Shown piece after piece: positions 1 to 10,158 of a stretch of DNA of 32,221 nucleotides. Source of the stretch: Microbacterium sp. (GTDB lineage Bacteria; Actinomycetota; Actinomycetes; Actinomycetales; Microbacteriaceae); NCBI GenBank assembly GCA_031178475.1, contig JAPSIX010000006.1:1-32221 (forward strand), in the 5' to 3' direction. The notes below the pieces were generated by a model. The model was not told where the DNA came from. It did not search any database and saw nothing but the letters and a program-made list of their open reading frames with translations. Made by a program: the position numbers and the translations under genes. Numbering within the stretch: the first letter of the stretch is position 1; every line of letters begins with the position of its first letter.

Positions 1-2326
<2,326 letters not shown>

Positions 2327-2396
2327 GAATCCGTCTCCTTCTGATCGGATGGAAGCGACAGGCGGTTCCATCTTGCTCGCCGAGAGAGCACTGCGG

Positions 2397-2417
2397 CTAG
2401 CAAGGCGTGCCTTACCA
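2397..2417. promoter_or_regulatory. Possible DtxR/IdeR-like iron box in the acnA leader
   Basis: The plus strand has an interrupted palindrome with arms AAGGC/GCCTT and a flanking CTAGC / TTACC. The 16 bases from 2401 match 14 positions of a typical actinobacterial iron-box half (CAAGGCTTGCCTAACC) as I recall it, but the left flank is one base short. Iron control of aconitase is known in corynebacteria, so the position is sensible. The call is weak. Confidence 0.25.
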
Positions 2418-2452
2418 GTTTGCGCCTCCGGCCCGCTCGGCGAAAGCGTGCC

Positions 2453-2476
2453 ATTTATCTTGATGTCAAGATAAAT
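2453..2476. promoter_or_regulatory. Perfect 24-bp palindromic operator upstream of acnA
   Basis: Two 11-base arms, ATTTATCTTGA and TCAAGATAAAT, flank a TG centre and are exact reverse complements. The site is strikingly AT-rich in a 70% GC region. It lies 127-150 bases before the acnA start. On the minus strand it overlaps a possible -10 (TAGATT, 2479-2474) and the start point expected from it, so a repressor bound here would block acnA. The form (long symmetric arms, short centre) fits a dimeric MarR-family protein. TamR of Streptomyces, a MarR protein, is reported to bind near aconitase genes; I recall its sites as similar but could not check. Confidence 0.7.
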
Positions 2477-2501
2477 CTAGCATGGCGGGCAAGAGCGGTC
2501 G

Positions 2502-3236
2502 CTATGACCGCGGCCGGTAGAGACGGCGTGTTGCCAGCCAGGTGAGCGCGAGCAGCGCGGCGAAGAACGGCAACCCCATGGCGAGCTTCACCGCGCCGAG
2601 CGTGGCCACGTCGCCGGCGAAGTAGAACGGCAGCTGCACCGCCAGGCGAAGCAGGAACAGCAGCGCCCAGGCGACGGAGAGCCAGAAGAAGACTCGTCGC
2701 TTGACAGGGTCGGCGCGCCACGCCAGACCCTCGCCGGTGAGGAACCCGACCGCGAGCCCGATCAGGGGCCAGCGCACGAGGGCCGAGATGAGGAACGCCG
2801 ATCCGTAAGCGATGTTGGTGATGAAGCCGACCACGAACTGGTCTTCGGCGCGTCCGGTGAACAGCGGCAGCCCCGCGGCGACGACCGCGGCGACCAGGCC
2901 GGACAGCGCCGCGGTGGGCGGCGACTTCATGGCGAGGCGGACGATGGCGAAGACCGCCGCGATGCCGACGGACAGGCCCAGCGACAGCAGCAGCTCGCGC
3001 GTGATCGTGTAAGTGACGATGAACCCGAGCAGCGGCAGGACGGACTCCATGATCCCCCGCCAGCCGCCGATGACCTGCCAGACCATCTGGCCGGTCGTCT
3101 GCCCGGCGTCCGGGTCGATGCCGGCGCGCCGCGCCGCGGAACCCAGCGCCGACCCGACGACCTCGGCGGCGGACGGGTCGACAGGCTGGTCCCCGTCGCG
3201 CTCGTCAGCCGGCTCGCCGGAGGGCTGTCGGGTCAC
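2502..3236 (-). CDS. DUF3159 family integral membrane protein
   Basis: 244 residues with a hydrophilic acidic N-terminus (about 1-60) followed by about six hydrophobic segments, with recognisable stretches such as GWRGIMESVLP, FITNIAYGSAFLISALVRWPLIG and GDVATLGAVKLAMGLP-like text. It matches the actinobacterial DUF3159 family, whose function is unknown; it is presumably in the cytoplasmic membrane. The GTG start at 3236 overlaps the stop of the DUF3710 gene in a GTGA arrangement, so translation is probably coupled. It is the last gene of the dut-DUF3710-DUF3159 operon, 175 bases before acnA on the same strand. Confidence 0.88.
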   Translation of the reverse strand: MTRQPSGEPADERDGDQPVDPSAAEVVGSALGSAARRAGIDPDAGQTTGQMVWQVIGGWRGIMESVLPLLGFIVTYTITRELLLSLGLSVGIAAVFAIVRLAMKSPPTAALSGLVAAVVAAGLPLFTGRAEDQFVVGFITNIAYGSAFLISALVRWPLIGLAVGFLTGEGLAWRADPVKRRVFFWLSVAWALLFLLRLAVQLPFYFAGDVATLGAVKLAMGLPFFAALLALTWLATRRLYRPRS

Positions 3237-3820
3237 GCCGCGCCCGGCGTCGACGGCATCTTCAGCGGGATCAGATCGCGGGGAGGCATCGGTGACGAGC
3301 CGCGCACCACGACGATGGAACGGAACAGGTCCTCGACCTGCTCGGCCGCTGCGGGGTCGGATGCCGCGTCGCCGCCGATCACTCCGCGCAGGAACCAGCG
3401 CGGACCGTCGACACCGACGAATCGGGCCAGGCGCATGCCGGATCCCTCCGCAGCGGTCGCGGGCACTTCGGCGAGGAGCTCCTTGCCCAGTGGCCCCTCG
3501 CGCTCCTCGACACGCCCGCCCTGCTTGCGGATCTGGTCGCGCAACTGTATCCGGGTCTCGTCCCAGAGCCCACGTGAGCGCGGAGCCGCGAACGGCTGGA
3601 CCTGCAGTGATGACCCGGCGTAATCCAGCCCCACCGCGACGATGCGCTTGGTCTGCTCCTCGACCTCGAGGCGAAGGTTCAGCCCCTCCCGCGGCAGCAC
3701 CTTGATGCCCCCGAGGTCGATGTAAGGACGCACCGGGTTGGCCTCGGCATCGTCGAAAGGACCTGCGGCGGCCCGGTCGGCAGGCGCGGACTTGCCCGTC
3801 GGTTCAATCTCTTCAGTCAT
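3233..3820 (-). CDS. DUF3710 domain-containing protein
   Basis: 195 residues, soluble, with no signal peptide or membrane segment. The N-terminal 20 residues are charged and low in complexity. The core has the family pattern: PYIDLGGIKVLP (about 32-43), a strand-rich stretch with LDYAGSSLQVQPFAAPRS, then GLWDETR, and near the end MRLARFVGVDGPRWFLRGVIGG. DUF3710 proteins occur in actinobacteria directly after dut; no biochemical role is established to my knowledge. The ATG start shares one base with the dut stop (TGATG) and its stop overlaps the next gene, so the three genes form a tight coupled operon. Confidence 0.9.
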   Translation of the reverse strand: MTEEIEPTGKSAPADRAAAGPFDDAEANPVRPYIDLGGIKVLPREGLNLRLEVEEQTKRIVAVGLDYAGSSLQVQPFAAPRSRGLWDETRIQLRDQIRKQGGRVEEREGPLGKELLAEVPATAAEGSGMRLARFVGVDGPRWFLRGVIGGDAASDPAAAEQVEDLFRSIVVVRGSSPMPPRDLIPLKMPSTPGAA

Positions 3821-4266
3821 CAGTTCTTCCCCTGCGTGTAGCCCGTGGATCCGAAACCGCCGTCGCCGCGTACGCTCTCCGGCAGCACATCGACCGGGAT
3901 GAACCGCGCCTGGTGGACAGGCATCAGGATGAGCTGGGCGATGCGGTCCCCGACGGCCACATCGTACGCGCTCGCGCTGTCGGTGTTGAGCAGGCAGACC
4001 TTGATCTCACCGCGATAGCCGGCGTCCACGGTGCCGGGTGCATTGACCACGGTGATGCCGTGCTTGGCCGCGAGGCCGCTGCGCGGCACGACGAAGGCCG
4101 CGTATCCCGCGGGGAGCGCGACTCGCACACCGGTGCCGACGAGCGCGCGGGCGCCCGGCTCCAGGCGCACCGCCTCGGCGGCGACCAGGTCGGCGCCGGC
4201 GTCGCCGGGGTGCGCGTACAGCGGAGCGGCGGCGGCGATAATGGGGACGTCGACGGAATGAGTCAC
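3820..4266 (-). CDS. dut: dUTP diphosphatase (deoxyuridine 5'-triphosphate nucleotidohydrolase)
   Basis: Hydrolyses dUTP to dUMP and pyrophosphate, which keeps uracil out of DNA and supplies dUMP for thymidylate synthesis. 148 residues is a normal length for the homotrimeric family. The conserved motifs appear in order: DAGADL (residues 22-27), PRSGLAAKHG, the uridine-binding stretch around GTVDAGYRGEI, GDRIAQLIL, and the mobile C-terminal GFGSTG. The GTG at 4266 is taken as the start. No good ribosome site precedes it, but a TANNNT hexamer ends 6 nt upstream, which suggests a leaderless message. The 5' end overlaps the divergent DUF3093 gene if that gene starts at 4258. Confidence 0.96.
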   Translation of the reverse strand: MTHSVDVPIIAAAAPLYAHPGDAGADLVAAEAVRLEPGARALVGTGVRVALPAGYAAFVVPRSGLAAKHGITVVNAPGTVDAGYRGEIKVCLLNTDSASAYDVAVGDRIAQLILMPVHQARFIPVDVLPESVRGDGGFGSTGYTQGKN

Positions 4267-4755
4267 CCCATGAGGCTAATGCAGAACAACCCGCGCACCG
4301 CCCGCGAGCTCTATCACGAGCGGCTCACGCCGAGCCTGTGGGCGCTGGTGACCGTCGCGCTCCTCGGGCCGATGGCCGCCCTGGTCTTCGTCCCGATGAG
4401 CCCCACCGTGGCGCTACTGGTCGGTGTCGCCGTCTCGATGGGGCTGCTCGTCCTGGCAGTCACGCTCTCCCCCACCGTGCGGGTGGCAGAGACGACGCTG
4501 TACGCGGGTCGCGCGCATATCGACGCGCGCTGGCTGGGCGAACCGGAGGCCTTCACGGGCGACGCAGCGCAGGATCGGCGGACAAAGGACATCGCCCGCG
4601 ACGGCTGGAACCTCATCCGCGGCGGCGTCGACGGCGTGGTGGTCGTGCCGCTGACCGATCCCGCTGATCCGGTGCGCAGCTGGACGATCTCGTCGCGCAC
4701 CCCAGACCGACTCAGCGCGGCGATCCGCACGGCCAGGGACGCTGCGGGCGTCTGA
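4258..4755 (+). CDS. DUF3093 family membrane protein
   Basis: 165 residues if started at ATG 4258; ATG codons at 4270 and 4279 are in frame and equally possible. Residues around YHERLTPSLWALV lead into two membrane segments (about 27-70), then a C-terminal cytoplasmic domain with VRVAETTLYAGRAHIDARWLGE and SRTPDRLSAAI. This is the DUF3093 pattern; function unknown. The gene is divergent from dut, and the presumed starts overlap or almost touch, so each promoter must lie inside the neighbour's coding region. A GATAAT hexamer at 4237-4242 is a candidate -10. The pairing dut / DUF3093 / DUF4193 is a recurring actinobacterial arrangement. Confidence 0.85.
   Translation: MSHPMRLMQNNPRTARELYHERLTPSLWALVTVALLGPMAALVFVPMSPTVALLVGVAVSMGLLVLAVTLSPTVRVAETTLYAGRAHIDARWLGEPEAFTGDAAQDRRTKDIARDGWNLIRGGVDGVVVVPLTDPADPVRSWTISSRTPDRLSAAIRTARDAAGV
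4273..4278 (-). promoter_or_regulatory. Putative -10 element for leaderless dut transcript
   Basis: The minus strand reads TAGCCT, then CATGGG, then the GTG start. A -10 box ending 6 nt before the start codon would place transcription initiation on or next to the GTG. The same TAGCCT-N6-GTG arrangement precedes the ATP-grasp gene at 15567. No clear -35 is seen. Confidence 0.5.
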
Positions 4756-4767
4756 GCCCGGGCGGCA

Positions 4768-4801
4768 GAACGCGCCCCGCCGATGAGGGCGGGGCGCGTT
4801 C
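4768..4801. terminator. Bidirectional hairpin between DUF3093 and DUF4193 genes
   Basis: Perfect 14-bp stem (left arm GAACGCGCCCCGCC, 4768-4781; right arm 4788-4801) with a 6-base loop GATGAG. It sits between the convergent stops at 4755 and 4811. There is no T-tract, as is common in high-GC actinobacteria. Confidence 0.85.
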
Positions 4802-4810
4802 GGGATGTCG

Positions 4811-5104
4811 TCAGGCCGCGCATTCCTTGCAGATGGGGCCGTCAGCGCCGTCGTGGTCGAGCTGCGAGCGGTGCTTCACCAGGAAGCAGCTCATGCAGGT
4901 GAACTCATCCTGCTGGGCGGGCAGCACGACTACGTCGAGCTCCACGTCCGAGAGATCGGCGCCGGGAAGCTCGAAGCCGCTGGGGTTGTCGGCGTCCTCG
5001 ACATCACCGGAGGTGGATCGAGTGTCCGGCACACGCTCCTTGAGGGCATCGATCGACTCTGTGTCGTCTTCGCTCTTACGTGGGGCGTCGTAGTCGGTGG
5101 CCAT
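4811..5104 (-). CDS. DUF4193 family protein with C-terminal zinc ribbon
   Basis: 97 residues. The N-terminal half is acidic and probably disordered (MATDYDAPRK onward). The middle has the family signature ELPGADLSDVELDVVVLPAQQDEFTC in pieces, and the end carries two CxxC pairs, CMSC and CKEC, about 20 residues apart, which should bind one zinc ion. DUF4193 is a conserved actinobacterial family without an assigned function. The ATG is preceded by GTGGAG about 9 nt upstream. A possible promoter (TTGCGA at 5200-5195, 17-nt spacer, CAAACT) lies on the minus strand in the gap shared with sepH. Confidence 0.9.
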   Translation of the reverse strand: MATDYDAPRKSEDDTESIDALKERVPDTRSTSGDVEDADNPSGFELPGADLSDVELDVVVLPAQQDEFTCMSCFLVKHRSQLDHDGADGPICKECAA

Positions 5105-5306
5105 GCGTTAGGTCTCCACTTCCGTGGTGCGAGTGGTTTGAGGGATGCCGATTCGGGTGAGCGGCGGGCATAGTTTGCATGAGTGCGGCGCATTTCGCAA
5201 ATGCTTCCGCCTGCGCCAGGGAAAACTCGCGGCGCGCCCGCCGTATTCCCGGGATGCCCGGCGTCGCGTGGCACCATGAACGCACACCCATCAGAGGGGC
5301 ATTCGC

Positions 5307-6356
5307 ATGGAAAACGTCACCATCGTCGGCACTGAAGCGGGAGTCCTCGTCCTCGCCACCGAGTCCGGCCAGCGCTTTGCGCTGCCCATCGACGACGTGC
5401 TGCACCGCGAGATCCGCCGCGCCACCCGCGAAGCCGAGCCGTCCGCCGCGCGGCTGGCCGCCAGTCCCCGCGATATCCAGGCACACATCCGCGCCGGTCT
5501 GTCCGCCCGCGACGTCGCCGAACTGCTCGGCGTCAGCGAGTCGGACGTCGCCCGCTTCGAGGGGCCGGTCCTCGCCGAGCGGGAGCACATCATCGGGCAG
5601 GCCCTCGCCGTGCCGGTGCTGATCGGCAGCGATGTCGAGCCGGACGCGCAGCCCACGTTCGGCACCGCCATCCGTGCGAAGCTCGCCGAGGTGGAGGCCA
5701 TCGACGAGCGGTGGGCCAGCTGGAAGGACGAGGCGGGCTGGACCGTCAAGCTCGAGTTCACCGCCAACGAGGTCGCCCACGACGCGCGCTGGAACTTCGA
5801 CCCGCGGCGCAGCACTCTGGCGCCGCTCAACGCCGACGCCACTCAGTTGTCCCGTCAGGGATCACTGCCGGACGGGCTGATCCCGCGTCTGCGGGCGATT
5901 GACGCCGAGAAGGTGTCGCCGTACAAGGACGACAGCCGGTTCGACTCCGGCGCCTTCGGCCCGCGCGGTCTCCCCCAGCAGGACGCGCAGGAGGATGAGG
6001 CACCGACGGCGCCCGAGCGCGCCAACGCTGCCGTGCAGGATGCCGCCCGGCGCGCACCGGAGGAGTCGCACACCAGCGCGGAGACCGCCGATCTGCTGGA
6101 GGCGCTGCGCCGCCGCCGCGGTCAGCGCGAGTCCGCGCCGCTGTTCGACGACGAGGAACAGCGCTCCGAGCCGAAGCCGATCGCCCTGTTCGGGGATGAG
6201 GAGACGGACTCTGGGGCCGGCGAGCCCAGCGAGGAGCGTTCCGCGGATCGCGAATCCCGTCCCGAGCCGTCTGATAATGCGGGGGGCCGTCGGCGCCGCC
6301 GCAATTCGATGCCCTCGTGGGACGAGATCGTCTTCGGCGCCCGCACCGACGAGTAG
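5307..6356 (+). CDS. sepH: Septation protein SepH (DUF3071 family)
   Basis: SepH is an actinobacterial cell-division protein reported to bind FtsZ and promote filament assembly. 349 residues. The N-terminal DUF3071 domain (about 1-165) contains a helix-turn-helix, SARDVAELLGVSESDVARFEGP (about 67-88), and the conserved AGWTVKLEF...DARWNFDP stretch. The middle (about 200-320) is a charged, low-complexity linker. The C-terminus ends in the conserved RRRRNSMPSWDEIVFGAR-type tail, also typical of the family. The ATG at 5307 follows AGAGGGG with 8 nt spacing. It is transcribed away from DUF4193 and stops 7 bases before the convergent phosphodiesterase gene. Confidence 0.93.
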   Translation: MENVTIVGTEAGVLVLATESGQRFALPIDDVLHREIRRATREAEPSAARLAASPRDIQAHIRAGLSARDVAELLGVSESDVARFEGPVLAEREHIIGQALAVPVLIGSDVEPDAQPTFGTAIRAKLAEVEAIDERWASWKDEAGWTVKLEFTANEVAHDARWNFDPRRSTLAPLNADATQLSRQGSLPDGLIPRLRAIDAEKVSPYKDDSRFDSGAFGPRGLPQQDAQEDEAPTAPERANAAVQDAARRAPEESHTSAETADLLEALRRRRGQRESAPLFDDEEQRSEPKPIALFGDEETDSGAGEPSEERSADRESRPEPSDNAGGRRRRRNSMPSWDEIVFGARTDE

Positions 6357-6362
6357 TTCGCC

Positions 6363-7490
6363 TCAGCGGGCGAACGCGCCGAGGCGGATCAGCGGCACAC
6401 GCCACTCCTCCGGCGACACACCGCCGTGCTGCCCGATCATGCCGCGTCCCCGCTGGTCGGGTGCCTCCGCGTCGTAGACTGCGGCACTCCCGCGTGCGAC
6501 CACGACGAGATCACCGATGCGCGCCCGCGCGGCATCCGATGCCTCGGGGCCGAACAGCCCATCGTCCACCGCCTCCGTCCGACTGAGCACGTCGGCGAAC
6601 CCCGCCAGGCCCTCCCGCCAGTGACCGAGGACACCGGCGAGTTCGGCATCCTCCGCCAGGTAGACGTGCAGCATCCGCGGTTCTCCCCCGATGTGCTGCA
6701 CGCCGTCGTGCCATCCCCCGGCCGCCTCCAGGACCAACTGCCGGTGGACGGGGACGTCGATCATGCCGTGGTCGGCGGTGACGGCGACGCCGACGCCGGA
6801 CGGCACGCGCAGCGAGAGTGCGGCGTCGATGTCCTCCAACGCTGCCACCCACTCCGGGGAGTCCACCCCGTGCTTGTGTCCGGCCTTGTCGGCTTCGGGA
6901 AGATAGCAATAGACCAGGGCGCCGTCGTGAGCGTCGGCGAGCTCCCATGCCAGCTCCACTCGTTCCGCGGCGGTCCGTGCTGGGTGATACTGGGCGCCGC
7001 GGAGCGTCGCGCGCGTGAACCCGCTCGTCGCGTACGCCGGGAGTCCGACCGCGAGGGCGGGATGGCCGGCCGCCGACGCCTGCTCGAAGATCGTCGGCAT
7101 GGGTTGCCAGACCTCCGGATCGATCCCGGCGCGCTCCCAGTCGCTGAGCTGATTGACGAGGACGTCGCGTTCCGGGTCGCGCACCCGGTAGCCGACCAGG
7201 CCGTGCTCGCCGGGCTGCTTCCCGGTCAGGATGCTGGTCAGCGCGGCGGCCGTGGTGGTCGGGAAGACCGACGCGATCACGTCCTTCTTGGCCATGGCGG
7301 CGGCGAGGGTGCGCGCGTGCCCGGCGTGCGCGCGCAGCGGGATCGCGCCGAGCCCGTCGACGACCACGAGAACCGCCGATCGCGCGGGCGGGAACCACGA
7401 CGAGTCTCCGCGCAGAGCGGCCAACAGCTGCGGCGCCACCCCGGCGATGCTCCGGGTCGTGTCGGGGCTGGACGGTAGCATGAGAGACAT
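6363..7490 (-). CDS. Alkaline phosphatase superfamily protein (nucleotide pyrophosphatase/phosphodiesterase type)
   Basis: 375 residues, cytoplasmic by appearance (no signal peptide). Metal-site elements of the type I phosphodiesterase/nucleotide pyrophosphatase family are visible: Asp45 in VVVDGLG, a threonine nucleophile in FPTTTAAAL (78-80), the Asp201-His205 pair in [11 protein letters not shown], and Asp240-His241 in TADHGM. The ligand set supports a two-zinc phosphodiester or phosphomonoester hydrolase; the substrate cannot be read from the sequence. The gene is divergent from parC with 83 bases between starts. ATG 7490 is used; no strong ribosome site is seen, and ATG 7481 is an in-frame alternative. 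Orthologues beside sepH and parC are common in actinobacteria as far as I recall. Confidence 0.9.
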   Translation of the reverse strand: MSLMLPSSPDTTRSIAGVAPQLLAALRGDSSWFPPARSAVLVVVDGLGAIPLRAHAGHARTLAAAMAKKDVIASVFPTTTAAALTSILTGKQPGEHGLVGYRVRDPERDVLVNQLSDWERAGIDPEVWQPMPTIFEQASAAGHPALAVGLPAYATSGFTRATLRGAQYHPARTAAERVELAWELADAHDGALVYCYLPEADKAGHKHGVDSPEWVAALEDIDAALSLRVPSGVGVAVTADHGMIDVPVHRQLVLEAAGGWHDGVQHIGGEPRMLHVYLAEDAELAGVLGHWREGLAGFADVLSRTEAVDDGLFGPEASDAARARIGDLVVVARGSAAVYDAEAPDQRGRGMIGQHGGVSPEEWRVPLIRLGAFAR

Positions 7491-7573
7491 CCGGGCCAGT
7501 CTTTCACAGGGGTCCCGACGCCTCGCTCCCGAACAGCGATGCGAGTCCGCACCGATCGTCCAGCAGGAAGTCC

Positions 7574-10012
7574 ATGCCGCGCAGCGAGTCGCCCGAGTCC
7601 GTCCAGGAGCGCATCCAGGACATCGATCTGTCCCAGGAGATGCAGGGGTCGTTCCTCGAGTACGCGTACTCGGTGATCTACTCTCGAGCACTCCCCGACG
7701 CGCGCGACGGACTCAAGCCGGTGCAGCGGCGCATTCTCTACCAGATGGCGGAGATGGGTCTGCGGCCGGATCGCGGTCACGTGAAGAGCGCACGTGTCGT
7801 CGGCGAGGTGATGGGTAAGCTCCACCCGCACGGCGATTCGGCCATCTACGACGCCCTCGTCCGGCTCGCCCAGAGCTTCGCTCTTCGCGTTCCGCTCGTC
7901 GACGGGCACGGCAACTTCGGCTCGCTCGACGACGGTCCCGCGGCATCGCGCTACACCGAAGCGCGCCTTGCGGCATCCGCTCTGGCCATGACCGAGAGTC
8001 TCGACGAGGACGTCGTCGACTTCGTACCGAACTACGACGGGCAGTTCCAACAGCCCGCCGTGCTGCCTTCGGCGTTGCCGAACCTGCTCGTCAACGGCGC
8101 GAGCGGGATCGCGGTCGGTATGGCGACGAACATGGCGCCGCACAACCTCATCGAGGTGGTCGGCGCAGCCAATCACCTGCTGGCGAACCCGGAGGCGACG
8201 ACCGAAGAGCTGATGGAGTTCGTCCCCGGCCCGGACTTCCCGTCCGGGGGGATCCTGATGGGACTCGACGGCGTCAAGGACGCCTACCTCACCGGGCGCG
8301 GGGCGTTCAAGCTGCGGGCGAAGACGTCGATCGAGTCGCTCGGCCCTCGCAAGACCGGCATCGTCGTCACCGAGCTGCCGTACCAGGTGGGCCCCGAGCG
8401 GGTGATCGAGAAGCTCAAGGACGCCGTCACCGCCAAGAAGCTGCAGGGCATCAGCGATGTGCAGGACCTGACGGATCGTCACAACGGGCTGCGTCTGGTG
8501 ATCTCGGTCAAGACCGGATTCGACCCGGCAGCGGTGCTGGAGCAGCTGTTCCGCTACACGCCGCTCGAAGACTCCTTCTCCATCAACAGCGTGGCGCTCG
8601 TCGACGGCCAGCCCCGTACCCTCGGGCTGCGCGAGCTGCTCGACGTGTACCTGCAGCACCGCGTCGAGGTGGTGACACGACGCAGCAAGTACCGCCTCGA
8701 CCGTCGCAAGGAACGACTGCATCTCGTGCGAGGGCTGCTGGTCGCGATCCTCGACATCGACGAGGTCATCCAGGTCATCCGCACCTCGGACGACTCCGAC
8801 ACCGCGCGGGCGCGGCTGCAGACCGTGTTCGACCTCGACGAGGTCCAGGCCGAGTACATCCTCGAGCTGCGTCTGCGGCGCCTGACCAAGTTCTCCCGCA
8901 TCGAACTCGAGGCCGAACGCGACAAGCTGCTGAAGGAGATCGCCGAACTCGAGACGCTGCTCTCGGACCCTGCGCTTGTGCGCGCCCAGGTCTCGCGCGA
9001 GCTGGATGCCGTCTCCGAGACGTTCGGTACGCCGCGGCGCACCATGCTGCTCAACGCCGCTCCTCCGAAGGTGCGCTCGACCAAGTCATCAGCCGATCTG
9101 CAGATCGCCGACGCGCCGACCGTGCTGCTGGTGTCGACCACCGGCCGCGCGGTACGCGTGGATGCCGAGGCCGGGTCGAGGATCACGGTGCCCGCGCGGC
9201 GGAGCAAGCACGACGCGATCCTGGCGTCGCTCGCCACCACCACACGCACCGAGGTCGGCGCGGTGACCAGCCACGGCCGGGTGCTGCGCTTCACGCCCGT
9301 CGACGTGCCGGCGGTGCCTGCGGCATCCGTGCAACTGGGCGCCGGAGTGCGCATCGCCGACTATCTGGGCATCACCGACCGGTCGGAGCGAGTGGTCGGG
9401 CTGATCCGCTTCGACGACGAGACCCCGTACGCACTCGGCACACGCGACGGTGTCGTCAAGCGCGTCGTCCCCGCCACACTGCCGCCGCGGCCGGAGATCG
9501 AGATCATCGGCCTCAAGTCGAAGGATGTCGTGATCGGCGGTGCGTCCGCACCCGACGACGCCGAGCTGGTCTTCGTCTCGAGCGACACCCAGCTGCTGCG
9601 CTTCTCGGCTGCCAACGTCCGCCCGCAGGGTGCGCCGGCGGGCGGTATGACAGGCATCAAGCTGGCCGCGGGAGCCGAAGTGGTCTTCTTCGGCGCTGTC
9701 GCGTCGGGATCCGACGCCGTCGTCGTCACCGTCTCCGGGTCGGCCGGAGCGATCCCCGGTACGGATCCCGGACGCGCGAAGGTCAGTGAGTTCGGCGAGT
9801 TCCCCGCGAAGGGGCGCGCCACCGGCGGCGTACGGGCCCAGTCCCTGCTGAAGGGCGAGGACCGCCTGACCCTCGCCTGGGTCGGCGTGGAGCCACGCGC
9901 GGTCGGTCCGGACGGCGCCGCACGCACCCTGCCCGCCCGTGGTGCCCGCCGCGACGGATCCGGCGTCCCGCTCGACGCCGTTGTCGGCTCGGTGGGAACA
10001 GCGATCGGCTGA
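7574..10012 (+). CDS. parC: DNA topoisomerase IV subunit A
   Basis: Breakage-rejoining subunit of topoisomerase IV, which decatenates daughter chromosomes with ParE. 812 residues. The catalytic tyrosine is Tyr127 in ASRYTEARL. The quinolone-resistance region is intact, [10 protein letters not shown], with Ser89 and Asp93 at the positions equivalent to Ser83 and Asp87 of E. coli GyrA. A winged helix and tower domain follow, then a long coiled-coil gate (about 430-475) and a C-terminal beta-pinwheel (about 500-800). The gyrase-specific QRRGGKG box is absent, which separates it from GyrA. ATG 7574 follows AGGAAG with short spacing. It converges on parE, so the two subunits are not in one operon. 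Confidence 0.95.
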   Translation: MPRSESPESVQERIQDIDLSQEMQGSFLEYAYSVIYSRALPDARDGLKPVQRRILYQMAEMGLRPDRGHVKSARVVGEVMGKLHPHGDSAIYDALVRLAQSFALRVPLVDGHGNFGSLDDGPAASRYTEARLAASALAMTESLDEDVVDFVPNYDGQFQQPAVLPSALPNLLVNGASGIAVGMATNMAPHNLIEVVGAANHLLANPEATTEELMEFVPGPDFPSGGILMGLDGVKDAYLTGRGAFKLRAKTSIESLGPRKTGIVVTELPYQVGPERVIEKLKDAVTAKKLQGISDVQDLTDRHNGLRLVISVKTGFDPAAVLEQLFRYTPLEDSFSINSVALVDGQPRTLGLRELLDVYLQHRVEVVTRRSKYRLDRRKERLHLVRGLLVAILDIDEVIQVIRTSDDSDTARARLQTVFDLDEVQAEYILELRLRRLTKFSRIELEAERDKLLKEIAELETLLSDPALVRAQVSRELDAVSETFGTPRRTMLLNAAPPKVRSTKSSADLQIADAPTVLLVSTTGRAVRVDAEAGSRITVPARRSKHDAILASLATTTRTEVGAVTSHGRVLRFTPVDVPAVPAASVQLGAGVRIADYLGITDRSERVVGLIRFDDETPYALGTRDGVVKRVVPATLPPRPEIEIIGLKSKDVVIGGASAPDDAELVFVSSDTQLLRFSAANVRPQGAPAGGMTGIKLAAGAEVVFFGAVASGSDAVVVTVSGSAGAIPGTDPGRAKVSEFGEFPAKGRATGGVRAQSLLKGEDRLTLAWVGVEPRAVGPDGAARTLPARGARRDGSGVPLDAVVGSVGTAIG

Positions 10013-10029
10013 TCCGCCCGGCCGCGGCG

Positions 10030-10058
10030 AACCTGCCGGCTCACGTGCGCGGCAGGTT
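10030..10058. terminator. Hairpin downstream of parC
   Basis: Arms AACCTGCCG (10030-10038) and CGGCAGGTT (10050-10058) are perfect complements around an 11-base loop, 17 bases after the parC stop. It probably ends parC transcription. Confidence 0.65.
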
Positions 10059-10059
10059 T

Positions 10060-10095
10060 CGGCATCCGCTGCGCCGATCGATGGCGCGGATGCCG
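10060..10095. terminator. Second hairpin between parC and parE
   Basis: Arms CGGCATCCGC (10060-10069) and GCGGATGCCG (10086-10095) pair perfectly; an inner GCC/GGC pair extends the stem past a 3-base bulge to the loop GATCGAT. It could stop transcripts from either side. Both arms contain the GGATGCCG octamer that is over-used throughout the window. Confidence 0.6.
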
Positions 10096-10158
10096 GAAGG
10101 TGCCGCGCATGCGTGATCCGCGCCCGAGAACCCGCCGCCTCGCGCCGTCCGCGATCGG

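Noticed and set aside
2464-2469. TTGACA on the minus strand inside the palindrome as the -35 of acnA
   Set aside because: At 16-18 nt downstream there is only CTTTCG-like sequence, which is not a -10; the hexamer is explained by the palindrome.
7574-10012. GyrA instead of ParC
   Set aside because: The QRRGGKG box of gyrase is absent from the C-terminal domain, and the gene faces parE rather than following gyrB and dnaA-region genes.
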